Shown here piece after piece: positions 43,903-52,615 of a stretch of 64,000 bases of DNA. The position numbers and the translations under genes are program-made. The stretch is from Nocardia sp. XZ_19_385. GTDB taxonomy: Bacteria; Actinomycetota; Actinomycetes; Mycobacteriales; Mycobacteriaceae. The stretch is taken from contig NZ_JACVEE010000001.1 of the NCBI RefSeq assembly GCF_015355755.1, positions 2,046,001 to 2,110,000 of the forward strand, read 5' to 3'. Each line of letters begins with the position of its first letter. Position 1 is the first letter of the stretch. The notes under the pieces were generated by a model. That model did no database searches, was not told the origin of the DNA, and worked only from the letters and a program-made list of their open reading frames with translations.

Positions 43903-44619
43903 CTAGGCGCGAGCGAGCAACTCCCCCAACGGCATTCCGGCCAGCTCGCGCACCTCGCGGGACAGGTGCGCCTGATCCGCGAAACCGGTGAGGGCCGCGG
44001 TATCGGCGAACGGGGTGCCCGAACGCGCCACCTCCATCGCGCGCTGCAACCGCAGGATCCGGGCCAGAGTCTTCGGGCCGTAACCGAAGGCCGCGAGCGA
44101 ACGCCGGTGCAGCACACGGGCATTGAGCCCGGTTGCGACGGCGGTCGCCGCGACGGACCGGCCGGAGCCGAGCGCGTGCACGACCCGGCGCAACACCGGA
44201 TCAGCGGGATCGGCCTCGACCGCGCGGTCCAGCGCGATGGCTTCGAGCGCGGCGAGCCGGTCGGGCGCGTCGTCGACCTGTTCGGTGAGCCTGCGTACCT
44301 GCGCGGCGGGCCACAGGTCGGCGAGTTCTACTCGGCGGTCGCGTAGTTCGTGCGCGGGCACCCCGAGCAGCGCGGGCGCGGTGCCGGGGAAGAACCGGAT
44401 GCCCGCGATCCGCGTACCGGCCGGCATGGCCGGGGCGAAGGCGGTGGTGTCCGGGCCCGCGACAACCAGGCGGCCCTCACGCCACAGCAGATCGATGCAG
44501 CCGTCGGGCAGCACCGGGGCCGCCACGTCACCGGCGGCCACGGTGCGCTCCCACACCACGGCATCGCCGAATCGCGACGGCCGCTCCCGGTAGCCCGGCG
44601 ACCCACTGATGTCAGCCAC
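43903..44619 (-). CDS. AraC-family transcriptional regulator
   Basis: 238 residues. The N-terminal domain is of the DUF6597-like type ([26 protein letters not shown]). The C-terminal double HTH of about 100 residues reads [28 protein letters not shown]...[30 protein letters not shown], the AraC signature. The target is unknown; the adjacent VOC gene is convergent. Confidence 0.87.
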   Translation of the reverse strand: MADISGSPGYRERPSRFGDAVVWERTVAAGDVAAPVLPDGCIDLLWREGRLVVAGPDTTAFAPAMPAGTRIAGIRFFPGTAPALLGVPAHELRDRRVELADLWPAAQVRRLTEQVDDAPDRLAALEAIALDRAVEADPADPVLRRVVHALGSGRSVAATAVATGLNARVLHRRSLAAFGYGPKTLARILRLQRAMEVARSGTPFADTAALTGFADQAHLSREVRELAGMPLGELLARA

Positions 44620-44648
44620 GAACCCAGGCTACGTCGGGGCTGTGACAC

Positions 44649-45119
44649 CTACTCCGGCATCAGGCCCCGGGGTGTGACGCGCAGGTAGTCGACGTCGCCG
44701 GTGGTGACCTTGGACTGCGGGTCCTTGCAGCCGACGGTGACCTCGGTGGCCGGTGAGGAGGAGAAGGTCCACAGGGTGGTCCAATCACGGCCTTCGAGGG
44801 ATTCGCGTTTGCGCTGATCCCCGGAACGCAGGTCCTCGTTGCGGCCGGTGCTGTCGGTGACCGTGCAGCGCAACGCGGAGACCGCGCCGCCCCACGCCGC
44901 GGGCACCTTGATATCCATGACCGCGTCGGCGGGCACGACGACCATATCGGTGTCGCCCAGGGGAATTCGGACACCCTCGACCACCGGCGGCGCGACGGTC
45001 GTGGTCGCCGCGACGGTCGTCGTGGCGGTCACGGGCGCCGCTTCCGTCGCCTTGTCGTCGCCGCACCCCGCCACCGTCGCCGCGAGCAGCGCCGGAACCG
45101 TCAGCCAGATCAGCCTCAC
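44649..45119 (-). CDS. Lipoprotein of unknown function
   Basis: 156 residues with signal peptide and lipobox VAGC (Cys19), a Thr/Ala-rich linker (about 28-48) and a small globular domain with two cysteines (LRCTV and VGCKD). No family recognised. Confidence 0.75.
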   Translation of the reverse strand: MRLIWLTVPALLAATVAGCGDDKATEAAPVTATTTVAATTTVAPPVVEGVRIPLGDTDMVVVPADAVMDIKVPAAWGGAVSALRCTVTDSTGRNEDLRSGDQRKRESLEGRDWTTLWTFSSSPATEVTVGCKDPQSKVTTGDVDYLRVTPRGLMPE

Positions 45120-45364
45120 AGATCAACCTCTCGTCACGCCCGCGCACCAGGCGACAGGATGGGATCAATGGATCGAACCGAGCATGAATCTTCAACAGCG
45201 AATGCAGACTACCCGGCCGGAATAATTCGGAATTAAATCCGACCCCCCACCGGATTCCACGCCGACGGCGTTACCGCTGATCCGCCGCTATGATCGCGCA
45301 AGTGGCGGCCTTTGTCGGCCGCGCGCGTCGCTGTATCGACCGGCATTTGTCTTGGAGGACATCG

Positions 45365-46141
45365 GTGAGCAAGTCCGTCGCATTCAGCACCCCCGATATC
45401 GCGCTGCCGGAGGGCACCGCGGACTGTTATCTGGCCCGTCCGGACGACGGCGCCGCACACCCCGGGGTGCTGTTGCTCGCCGACGCTTACGGGCTCCGCC
45501 CGGTGATCCGCGAGATCATGGAAACCATTGCCGCCGAAGGATTCACGGTGCTCGCGCCGAATGTGCTGTATCGGTCCGGGCGTTCGCCGGTATTGCCGAT
45601 GCCCGATCGGCGGGATCCGGCGGGGCATGCCGAATTCTTCAAGAAACTCGGCCCCGTGCGCGCGGCACTCACCCCGGAGAAATCGCTGCAAGACGCGGCG
45701 GCCTATCTGAATTATCTTGCCGCGTCGGAGTTCTGCGCGCCGGGCGCGGTCGCCGTCGCCGGTTACTGCATGGGCGGGCGGATGGCCTTGCGCACCGCCG
45801 CCGCTTACCCGGCGCTCATCGCCGCCGCGGCCAGTTTTCACGGCGGGCGCCTGGCCGATGCCGACGCGCCCGACAGCCCGCACCATTCCCTCGACAATGT
45901 CACCGCGGAGGTGTTCGTCGCGCACGCGAGCGCGGACCAGTCGATGCCGCCGGAGCAGATCAAGGTGCTGGAGCAGGCTTTGGAATCCGCTGGTGTGCGG
46001 CACACCTCGGTGGTCTACCCGGAGACCGAGCACGGCTTCACGATGCGCGACACCCCGGTGTTCGACGAGCAGGCCTACCAGCGGCACCTGACCGATCTAC
46101 TCGCCCTGCTCGAGCGCAACTTCCCGGACCGCCGCCGCTAG
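45365..46141 (+). CDS. Dienelactone hydrolase family protein
   Basis: 258 residues from GTG 45365 with TTGGAGGA ribosome site. Nucleophile Cys135 in VAGYCMGGRM, Asp in AHASADQSMP, and His in YPETEHGFTMRD give the Cys-Asp-His triad of carboxymethylenebutenolidase-like enzymes. It may open dienelactones or related esters. It is 56 bp upstream of the PLP dehydratase on the same strand. Confidence 0.9.
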   Translation: MSKSVAFSTPDIALPEGTADCYLARPDDGAAHPGVLLLADAYGLRPVIREIMETIAAEGFTVLAPNVLYRSGRSPVLPMPDRRDPAGHAEFFKKLGPVRAALTPEKSLQDAAAYLNYLAASEFCAPGAVAVAGYCMGGRMALRTAAAYPALIAAAASFHGGRLADADAPDSPHHSLDNVTAEVFVAHASADQSMPPEQIKVLEQALESAGVRHTSVVYPETEHGFTMRDTPVFDEQAYQRHLTDLLALLERNFPDRRR

Positions 46142-46197
46142 CCGCCTGCCCCATCCGACAGAATGGTCCTCGGATCGACCGCGTATCGAGGAGCACG

Positions 46198-47145
46198 ATG
46201 GAACTGTCTTACGGGGATGTCAAAGACGCCGCCGCTCGCATCGAAGGCCGGATCCGCCCGGTCACCGTCGCACCCGCTGACGACATCGCGCCCGGCGGTT
46301 CGAATCCGTTCGAGGCGTGGTTCGCGCTGGAGTACATGCAGCACACCGGAACCTTCAAAGCGCGTGGGGCACAGAACTTCCTGCAGGCGCACAAGGACGA
46401 GGGCACCGTGCCCGATGCCGGGGTGACCATCGCCTCGGGCGGCAACGCGGGCTTGGCGTGCGCGTGGGCGGCGCGTAATCAGGGCATTCCGGCGACGGTG
46501 TTCGTGCCGACGACAGCGCCCGCGGTGAAGGTCGAGCGGCTGCGCGGTTACGGCGCGCAGGTGCGGCTGGTCGGCACCGAGTACGCCGAGGCGCTGGAGG
46601 CCTGCCGGGAGTTCGCGGCGTCCAGTGGCGCGCTGCTGTCGGCCGCCTACGATCATCCGTTGATCGCCGCCGGAGCGGGCACCTTGGCCGAGGAGATTCA
46701 CCACCGCCTGCCCGAGCTGGACACCATCGTCGTGGCCGTGGGCGGAGGTGGCTTGTTCGCCGGAGTGGCTACGGCCGCAGGGCATTACGGGGTGCGGACG
46801 ATCGCGGTGGAGCCCGCCGGGTGCTGTGCGCTGAACGCGGCGCTCACCGCCGGGGAGCCGGTCGATGTGGAGGTGAGCTCGATCGCCGCGGACTCGCTCG
46901 GGGCGCGCCGGGCCACGCAGCTGGCCGTCACCGCGGCCCAGCGGTTCGACGCGCAGTCGGTGCTCGTGACCGACGACGAGATCGTCGCGGCGCGGCGGAT
47001 GTTGTGGGCGGATCGCCGCATCGCGGTCGAGCACGGCGCGGCGGCGGCGCTCGCTGCGATCACCTCCGGGCGCTACCGGCCCGATGCCGGCGAACGGGTG
47101 TGTGTCGTGCTGTGCGGCGCGAACACCGACCCGAGCTCCTGGTGA
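46198..47145 (+). CDS. PLP-dependent serine/threonine dehydratase
   Basis: 315 residues from ATG 46198 with GGAG upstream. A fold-type II PLP enzyme: Lys54 in HTGTFKARGA forms the Schiff base, SGGNAGLACAWAAR contacts the substrate carboxylate, and VAVGGGGLFAG binds the PLP phosphate. No regulatory ACT domain is present, so it is the catabolic or serine-dehydratase type (or a racemase relative). Confidence 0.88.
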   Translation: MELSYGDVKDAAARIEGRIRPVTVAPADDIAPGGSNPFEAWFALEYMQHTGTFKARGAQNFLQAHKDEGTVPDAGVTIASGGNAGLACAWAARNQGIPATVFVPTTAPAVKVERLRGYGAQVRLVGTEYAEALEACREFAASSGALLSAAYDHPLIAAGAGTLAEEIHHRLPELDTIVVAVGGGGLFAGVATAAGHYGVRTIAVEPAGCCALNAALTAGEPVDVEVSSIAADSLGARRATQLAVTAAQRFDAQSVLVTDDEIVAARRMLWADRRIAVEHGAAAALAAITSGRYRPDAGERVCVVLCGANTDPSSW

Positions 47146-47148
47146 CGG

Positions 47149-47445
47149 CTAGCCGACGAGGGCGTTCATGATGGTGCCCGCGCTGGTGGCGACCACACCA
47201 CCGATCATGGCCCCGGCGACCATCTTCGGCGATTGCAAGCCGCCGCCGGTCCACTTCTCCCAGGCGAATTTGCCGCCCGCGAAGATGATGGCGACGATGC
47301 CCGCGAGCAGCACGAACCAGGTGAAATAGCTGACCATCTGCTGGAATTTGTCCGCGATCGGCGGGGCCAGCGGTTCCGGATTGCCGACCTGGGCCAGCAC
47401 AGCGGAGCCGACCAAGTCCTGTGTCGCGGCGAGGATAATGCTCAC
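47149..47445 (-). CDS. Small membrane protein, VirB2/TrbC-like topology
   Basis: About 98 residues from GTG 47445, with AGGGGAA upstream; a longer form from 47484 is possible. Short N-terminal region, then two membrane helices (MVSYFTWFVLLAGIVAIIFAGGKFAW and MVAGAMIGGVVATSAGTIMNALVG) with a basic, Gly-rich loop. The topology resembles pilin-like VirB2/TrbC proteins of actinobacterial conjugation systems, but no other transfer genes are nearby. Family uncertain. Confidence 0.6.
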   Translation of the reverse strand: MSIILAATQDLVGSAVLAQVGNPEPLAPPIADKFQQMVSYFTWFVLLAGIVAIIFAGGKFAWEKWTGGGLQSPKMVAGAMIGGVVATSAGTIMNALVG

Positions 47446-47555
47446 AGTTGATTCCCCTTCGGCCGGTTCGAATATGCCGGACAAATCCTACTCCGTGCAT
47501 GCGGAACCTATTGGGCGACAGGGGAACTCACAGAGAGTGCCGACCGGTCGGCTTG

Positions 47556-48746
47556 TTACCTGGCCGCAGGGCACTCCGCCGCTTCGAAATCGGTGCTCGA
47601 TTCGACGGTGGTAAGCGGATAGTACGCACCCATGGCCGAGGCCAGATCGTCCTCCGGGGCGTCCTGGATCGCCTCGGCGAAGTCCTCGGCAGGCAGCAGG
47701 TTCCGCATCAGCAGCAGAGTGGCGACGTGGGTGGTCGGGAGCCAGGCGATTCCGCACTCCGGGGTCGCGGTGGCGGGGCGGTCGGCGGGGTCGGAGACCA
47801 CCACGGTGAACTCTCCCGCCTCGTTCACAGCAATCTGGTCATCGGCGACGCATGCCGAAACCCGGGTGCTGACAAGCTCATTGGCGCACATCGACCAGTA
47901 CCGCAGCTGACCGTGCCCCATCTCGGGTTCGCCGTGATACGTGGCAGGGGTGGTCGGCAGCTTCGCGCGCACCACCACGACCTCGCCGGCATCGGGTGTC
48001 ACATGGGCGGCCAGATAGGTGTTGTCCGGGTTCGCGAAAACTCCGTTGCCGGTGGTCCGCACCCATCGGCGCGGATCGGGCCCGGCTACGTCGGCGGGCA
48101 ATGGCGCCCCGCTGGGCAGGTGCGCGACCTTGGGAGCACTGACCTCCTGCGGGGACTCGCAGGCGGGCATGCGTTCGGGGCCGTCGGGCCGATTGATCGT
48201 CAGCTCCGGCAGCGACGTACCGCCGAGCGGACCGAGGCCCGCATCCGGCCGATAGATCCGATATATGAACACCGCGAACCCGGATTCGGCGTAGAGGGTG
48301 TTCGGTTCGGGCCGTTCCGGGCGCGGTCCCGGCTTGATGTGCACGGTGTACGACCGTTTCGCGGCGGTGCGGTCGGCGCCCGGCCGGAACGGGTTGACGC
48401 TGCCCGGATCGGGTTCGATGCGCAGGTCGTCGAGCCCGTCCAGGGTGCGCGAGCCCTGATAGCTGGTGAAAGAGATGTAGCGCCCGTGCGGGAACTGGCC
48501 GTGCAGCGTGACGCCCTCGGCGGGCAGTCCGGGGATCGCGGCGATCCAGTAGTTGGCGAAGGTGTCGGGCAGGGCGACGTTCACGGTGTCCGCGCCGATC
48601 CGCTGGCTCCACCCGCAGTCGGACAGCACGTCGACCTGTGCCGCGCTGTCGAAGGCGGGCGTCAGGGCGGTCGCACCGCCTACCACGAGGACGGCCAGCA
48701 GCCGTCGCGGATCGAGCTTGGTCGCAGACACGCGCGCAAGTATCAC
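47556..48746 (-). CDS. Secreted protein of unknown function
   Basis: 396 residues with an N-terminal signal peptide (RRLLAVLVVGGATALTPAFDSAAQ). The body has DTFANYWIAAIPGLPAEGVTLHGQFPHGRYISFTSYQGSRTLDGLDDLRIEPDPGS, reminiscent of DUF1214-like surface proteins, and Cys pairs (MPACESP, CANELVS, VSACVADD). No enzyme motif recognised. Confidence 0.7.
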   Translation of the reverse strand: MILARVSATKLDPRRLLAVLVVGGATALTPAFDSAAQVDVLSDCGWSQRIGADTVNVALPDTFANYWIAAIPGLPAEGVTLHGQFPHGRYISFTSYQGSRTLDGLDDLRIEPDPGSVNPFRPGADRTAAKRSYTVHIKPGPRPERPEPNTLYAESGFAVFIYRIYRPDAGLGPLGGTSLPELTINRPDGPERMPACESPQEVSAPKVAHLPSGAPLPADVAGPDPRRWVRTTGNGVFANPDNTYLAAHVTPDAGEVVVVRAKLPTTPATYHGEPEMGHGQLRYWSMCANELVSTRVSACVADDQIAVNEAGEFTVVVSDPADRPATATPECGIAWLPTTHVATLLLMRNLLPAEDFAEAIQDAPEDDLASAMGAYYPLTTVESSTDFEAAECPAAR

Positions 48747-48813
48747 CCGATGTTCGGGCCGCCGACCGGAACCCGCGCCCGGCCGGTACCACTCCAGTCA
48801 GTCACTGCCCGGG

Positions 48814-49950
48814 TCAGCTCATGCACAGCACCGCCTCCAGGATGGTGTCCGAGCCGACGGTGATCCCGATATTGCCTGCGACGCCCGGCAGTTCGTTCAT
48901 GACCACGGTGACGGCGCGAGTTTCGGTGGCGACGCTGAGGGTGCTGAAACCGTGGATGGCGCCGGTGTGCCCCCAGGCCTGCACGCCGCACGAGGTGGAG
49001 AACCGGAACAGCCCGAGTCCGGCGGCCTCGGCGTAGCCGACCAGGCCGGTGGGCAGGCCGTCGCGCATCTGCGCCAGCAGGTCCGGCGGCAGCAGTTCGC
49101 CCGCGAGCAGTGCCAGGAAGAACCGGTTGAGGTCACCGCCGGTTGCGACCATCGCCCCGTCGGCCAGCCCCCACCCGGCGTCGATATCGGTGACGTCCAC
49201 CCGGACGCCGTCGAATTCGTGATATCCGCGCGGATGCGGTGCGCGGATCATCTGTTCGACCGGGTACAGCGGCCAATACGTCCCGAGCATGCCGAGCGGC
49301 ACCAGGATCCGGCGGGTGACCTCCACCCCCACCGGCAGTCCCGTGACCCGCTCGATCAGCTGCCCCAGCAGTAGATAGTTCGTGTTCGAGTAACCGACCT
49401 CGGAGCCCGGCGTGAACTCCGCCGGACTGTCCAGCCCGATCCGGATCAGCTCGGCGGCCGGGCGGGCGGCCCGTAAGCCCTCGACCGAATCCTGATCGAT
49501 CTTCGACAGGTAGTTCGGGATACCGCTGGTGTGCTGCAACAGATTTCGCACCGTGACGACCGCACCGTCACCACCCGGGCCGTGCACCACCCCGGGCAGG
49601 TAACGCTGCACCGGACTGTCGAGCTCGACCCGCCCCTCCGCCACCAGTTGCAGCACCACCGTCGCCACAAACGACTTCGTGATACTCGCGATCCGTACTT
49701 GCGCGCCATCCGGGAAACGCGCTCCGGTACCGAAATCTCCTACCCCACTGTCGAATTGATCGACCCGCCCGGCGACGGTGTGCACCAGCTGCGCGCCGGG
49801 CACCCCGGCCGTCGCCACCAGCTCGTCCAGCTCAGCCTGCAATGTCGCCGTCTGCTCGGTCGGCGGTGGCACGGCAGCCGCCGGAACCACCGCGAGCAAC
49901 ACCGAAACCGCGGTCGCGATCAGCGCAGCCCGCATCATGGACAACCGCAT
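48814..49950 (-). CDS. Serine hydrolase (class C beta-lactamase / D-Ala-D-Ala carboxypeptidase fold)
   Basis: 378 residues from ATG 49950. Signal peptide of about 27 residues. SxxK active site Ser89-Ile-Thr-Lys92 in RIASITKSF, Tyr in VGYSNTNYLLLG (YxN motif), and HTG in WGHTGAIHGFS. An exported DD-peptidase or esterase relative; not necessarily a beta-lactamase. The frame is open to 50022, but the extension is not signal-like. Confidence 0.88.
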   Translation of the reverse strand: MRLSMMRAALIATAVSVLLAVVPAAAVPPPTEQTATLQAELDELVATAGVPGAQLVHTVAGRVDQFDSGVGDFGTGARFPDGAQVRIASITKSFVATVVLQLVAEGRVELDSPVQRYLPGVVHGPGGDGAVVTVRNLLQHTSGIPNYLSKIDQDSVEGLRAARPAAELIRIGLDSPAEFTPGSEVGYSNTNYLLLGQLIERVTGLPVGVEVTRRILVPLGMLGTYWPLYPVEQMIRAPHPRGYHEFDGVRVDVTDIDAGWGLADGAMVATGGDLNRFFLALLAGELLPPDLLAQMRDGLPTGLVGYAEAAGLGLFRFSTSCGVQAWGHTGAIHGFSTLSVATETRAVTVVMNELPGVAGNIGITVGSDTILEAVLCMS

Positions 49951-50022
49951 CCGGCGTCTCCCTGCTGTGAAAGTATCGGCCCCGCAGTCCATATCACCGC
50001 CGGTGCGACACCCGTTAACCAA

Positions 50023-50310
50023 TCATCCCGACGCCACCTTCCCGGCTGCGGCGATTCGCCGAATACGTTGCCGGGCCAGTAATTCCGCCATTTCGTTCAG
50101 TGATTCCGCCACGCTGGGCCGCAGATCGGCACTGCTGCTCACGACGATCGCCCGGATCACCTCCGGCGCGACATCGGGGAATTCCAGCGCCAACCGCAGC
50201 AGCGTGCCCCTGGCCGGCGAGATCTGTGGCACCTCGGGGCGGAGCCGGACGAGCGCGGTCAGGCCGGAAAGCATTCTTGTCGCAGATAATTCGAGCTCGC
50301 CGCTGGTCAT
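50023..50310 (-). CDS. Small helical hypothetical protein
   Basis: 95 residues, no signal peptide, mostly helical (LSATRMLSGLTALVRLR...LLRLALEFPDVAPEVIRAIVVSSSADL...SLNEMAELLARQRIRRIAAAG). No family recognised. It may instead be spurious, but the amphipathic pattern and codon bias support coding. Confidence 0.55.
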   Translation of the reverse strand: MTSGELELSATRMLSGLTALVRLRPEVPQISPARGTLLRLALEFPDVAPEVIRAIVVSSSADLRPSVAESLNEMAELLARQRIRRIAAAGKVASG

Positions 50311-50687
50311 GAATTCGGCCCCTTGCCGTATCGATCAAACGTGGATGCGTGATCCACCAGGGTCCGGGGCGGAGAAGAGAATGCAGAATGTCGAAACCGA
50401 GCCGGAGTAACACAGTCTCCGGGTGCGTAGGCGGTAAGAGTACGGCGTCGCACCTGGTAGCGGAAGAGCTCGACGGCACGACCGCTGCTCGCGTCGGCGA
50501 TTGGTACGCCGCGTCGCGGCCGCAATGCACCTTTCATCGCACTATGCTGAGAGACGGAGACTCTCGCGCTTACGTCCGCGGCGCGGGGGCCACACTGCCC
50601 AACGGCCGCAGGCCGCTCCAGGAGCAGGGACAACACCAACGGCGGACAGGACAGGCGCGGTGGCGTGGGCTTCCCGAATCGCGTCCG
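50311..50687. other. 377-bp divergent intergenic region
   Basis: No gene supported. It must hold the promoters of the leftward small gene and the rightward GAF-ANTAR gene. An inverted repeat GAGAG-N7-CTCTC lies at 50549-50565. The rightward frame is open from 50349, but that part lacks protein character. Confidence 0.5.
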
Positions 50688-51476
50688 ATGACGTCCTTCG
50701 ATCAATTGACCACCGAATTCCTCTCAGCGCTGTATCACGACGGGAACCGGGTCGACGGGCTGTGCACCGCCGCCGCGGAGGTGCTGTCGATGCAGCGCGC
50801 GGCGATCGCGATCGACGAGGCGGACGCGGGCCTGCAGGTTTGGTGCGCCAGCGACAAGGTGGCGGCGGATGTGGAAGCGCTGCAGTCGATGCTGGGCGAG
50901 GGCCCGGGCGTCTCGGCGATCCGGGACAGTGTGCCGGTGCTGGTCCCGGATCTCGCCGCGGACGACCCGCGCTGGCCCGGGTTTCTCAGTGCCGTCGCCG
51001 ACAAGGACATCACCGGGGCGATGTATGCCCTGCCGCTGCATCTCGGCGCGATCCGGCTGGGAGTACTCGACATCTACTGCGCGCAGCCCGGCCCACTCGA
51101 GCGCCGGACGCTCGCGGCGGGTCTGCACGTGGCTGATCTGGTGACCACGCTGCTGCTGTCGGGCGGTCCGCGCGTCGACGATGCCGACTGGCCGAAGGGC
51201 CGAATCCATGCCGGCGGCAACGGGCAGGAACCCGGGACCGACGGCGCGGGCCCGAGCGGCGATCTCGACGGTGCCGAGCAGTGGTGGTGGGAAGCGGCCA
51301 CCAATACTCGCGATATCCATCAGGCCGCCGGCATGGTGATCGCCCAGACCGGCTCGACCGCCCGCGACGCCTACGCCTTGCTCCGCGGATACGCCTTCGC
51401 CGAAGAACTTTCCATGACCGAGGTAGCCACCCGCGTAGTGCGCCGGCAGCTGCGTTTCGGTCCCGAGAACAATTAG
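50688..51476 (+). CDS. GAF-ANTAR regulator (first of pair)
   Basis: 262 residues from ATG 50688. N-terminal GAF domain (about 5-160: FLSALYHDGNRVDGLCTAAAEVLSMQRAAIAID...GPGVSAIRDSVPVLVPDL...GAMYALPLHLGAIRLGVLDIYCAQPGPL) and a C-terminal ANTAR-type RNA-binding helix bundle (DIHQAAGMVIAQTGSTARDAYALLRGYAF...EVATRVV). ANTAR proteins act as antiterminators; the signal bound by GAF is unknown. It is 16 bp upstream of a second GAF-ANTAR gene. Confidence 0.85.
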   Translation: MTSFDQLTTEFLSALYHDGNRVDGLCTAAAEVLSMQRAAIAIDEADAGLQVWCASDKVAADVEALQSMLGEGPGVSAIRDSVPVLVPDLAADDPRWPGFLSAVADKDITGAMYALPLHLGAIRLGVLDIYCAQPGPLERRTLAAGLHVADLVTTLLLSGGPRVDDADWPKGRIHAGGNGQEPGTDGAGPSGDLDGAEQWWWEAATNTRDIHQAAGMVIAQTGSTARDAYALLRGYAFAEELSMTEVATRVVRRQLRFGPENN

Positions 51477-51492
51477 GAAGGTGGAGGGATAC

Positions 51493-52230
51493 ATGGAATC
51501 CCGGGAAGGACCACTGGTCGATGCCTTCGTGCGACTCGCCGACACGCTGGTGGCCGACTACGACGTGGTCGAACTCTGCCAAGAGTTGGTCGAAGGTTGC
51601 GTGCGGTTGCTCGACGCCGCTCAGGCCGGTCTGCTGCTCGCCGATCACCGCGGCACCCTGCAGGTGCTGGCCTCGACCAGCGAGCAGACTCATCTGCTGG
51701 AGCTGTTCCAGCTGGAATCCGATCACGGGCCGTGCCTGCAGGCCTACGACACCGGCACTCCGGTGCTTGTCGACGATCTCAGCGCCGCCGCCGGCAAGTG
51801 GCCGGAGTTCGTCCGCCGGGGCGAAGAGAACGGTTACCGGTCGGTCTACGCGTTGCCGCTGCGGTTGCGCACCGAAACCATCGGAGCGCTGAACCTTTTC
51901 GGCGCGACCCGGGGTGCGCTGGTCGGCGACGATCTGCGGGTTGCGCAGGCGCTGGCCGACGTCGCGTGCATCGGCGTCCTACAGCACCGGATCCTCAACC
52001 GCGCCGAAACCTTGAACAGCCAACTGCGTTCGGCGTTGAACAGCCGCATCATCATCGAGCAGGCCAAAGGTGTGCTCGCCGAACGCGGCCACCTGGACAT
52101 GGATCAAGCCTTCAAGCGGTTGCGTGATCATGCCCGCAGCAACAATATTCGCCTGGTGGATCTGTCCAATGCCGTGGTCACCGGCGCGGTGGACTCGGAG
52201 TCGCTCTTGGATGGGATGCCCGGCCGATGA
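51493..52230 (+). CDS. GAF-ANTAR regulator (second of pair)
   Basis: 245 residues from ATG 51493 with GGAGG eight bases upstream. GAF domain (about 10-165: VELCQELVEGCVRLLDAAQAGLLLADHRGTLQVLASTSE...LFQLESDHGPCLQAYDTGTPVLVDDL) and a classical ANTAR end: LRSALNSRIIIEQAKGVLAERGHLDMDQAFKRLRDHARSNNIRLVDLSNAVV. Likely co-transcribed and perhaps dimerising with the first. Confidence 0.92.
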   Translation: MESREGPLVDAFVRLADTLVADYDVVELCQELVEGCVRLLDAAQAGLLLADHRGTLQVLASTSEQTHLLELFQLESDHGPCLQAYDTGTPVLVDDLSAAAGKWPEFVRRGEENGYRSVYALPLRLRTETIGALNLFGATRGALVGDDLRVAQALADVACIGVLQHRILNRAETLNSQLRSALNSRIIIEQAKGVLAERGHLDMDQAFKRLRDHARSNNIRLVDLSNAVVTGAVDSESLLDGMPGR

Positions 52231-52369
52231 GCAACGCGCCAGGCATTCTCAGCAGAATCACACCGAAACACCCGCGCGAACTCAGCTTCGGCCGGTTGAA
52301 TGCATGGTGGCTGCCCCGCCCGAATCACCTCTCGGGCGGCAGGCAGCGCCAAACTTCCGGAGACACAGC

Positions 52370-52615
52370 ATGACCGAAGCTCGCACTCCGATCACGGTGT
52401 ACTGGCGCCTGGGTTGCCCCTACTGCCTGCGGCTGGCCGTCCGGTTGCGGGCGGCGCGAATCCCGTTCCGCAAGGTCTCCATTCGGGATCCCGCAGCCGC
52501 GGCGGCGGTGCGCGCGATCACCGGCGGCGACGAGATCACCCCGACCGTCCTGGTGAACGGAAAGGCCCTGGTCAATCCGGGAATCGACGAGATCCGCGCG
52601 GCCCTGCGCGACTAG
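52370..52615 (+). CDS. Glutaredoxin / mycoredoxin-like protein
   Basis: 81 residues from ATG 52370 with GGAG upstream. Active site CPYC in WRLGCPYCLRL, cis-Pro in ITPTVLVNGKAL, ending NPGIDEIRAAL. It fits mycoredoxin-like reduction of mycothiol mixed disulfides. The 139 bp before it carry no clear promoter. Its stop overlaps the convergent mannosyltransferase gene end by 4 bp. Confidence 0.87.
   Translation: MTEARTPITVYWRLGCPYCLRLAVRLRAARIPFRKVSIRDPAAAAAVRAITGGDEITPTVLVNGKALVNPGIDEIRAALRD

Noticed and set aside
47149..47445. Conjugation pilin (VirB2/TrbC)
   Set aside because: The two-helix topology is similar, but no VirB4, VirD4 or relaxase gene lies nearby, so only the topology is reported.
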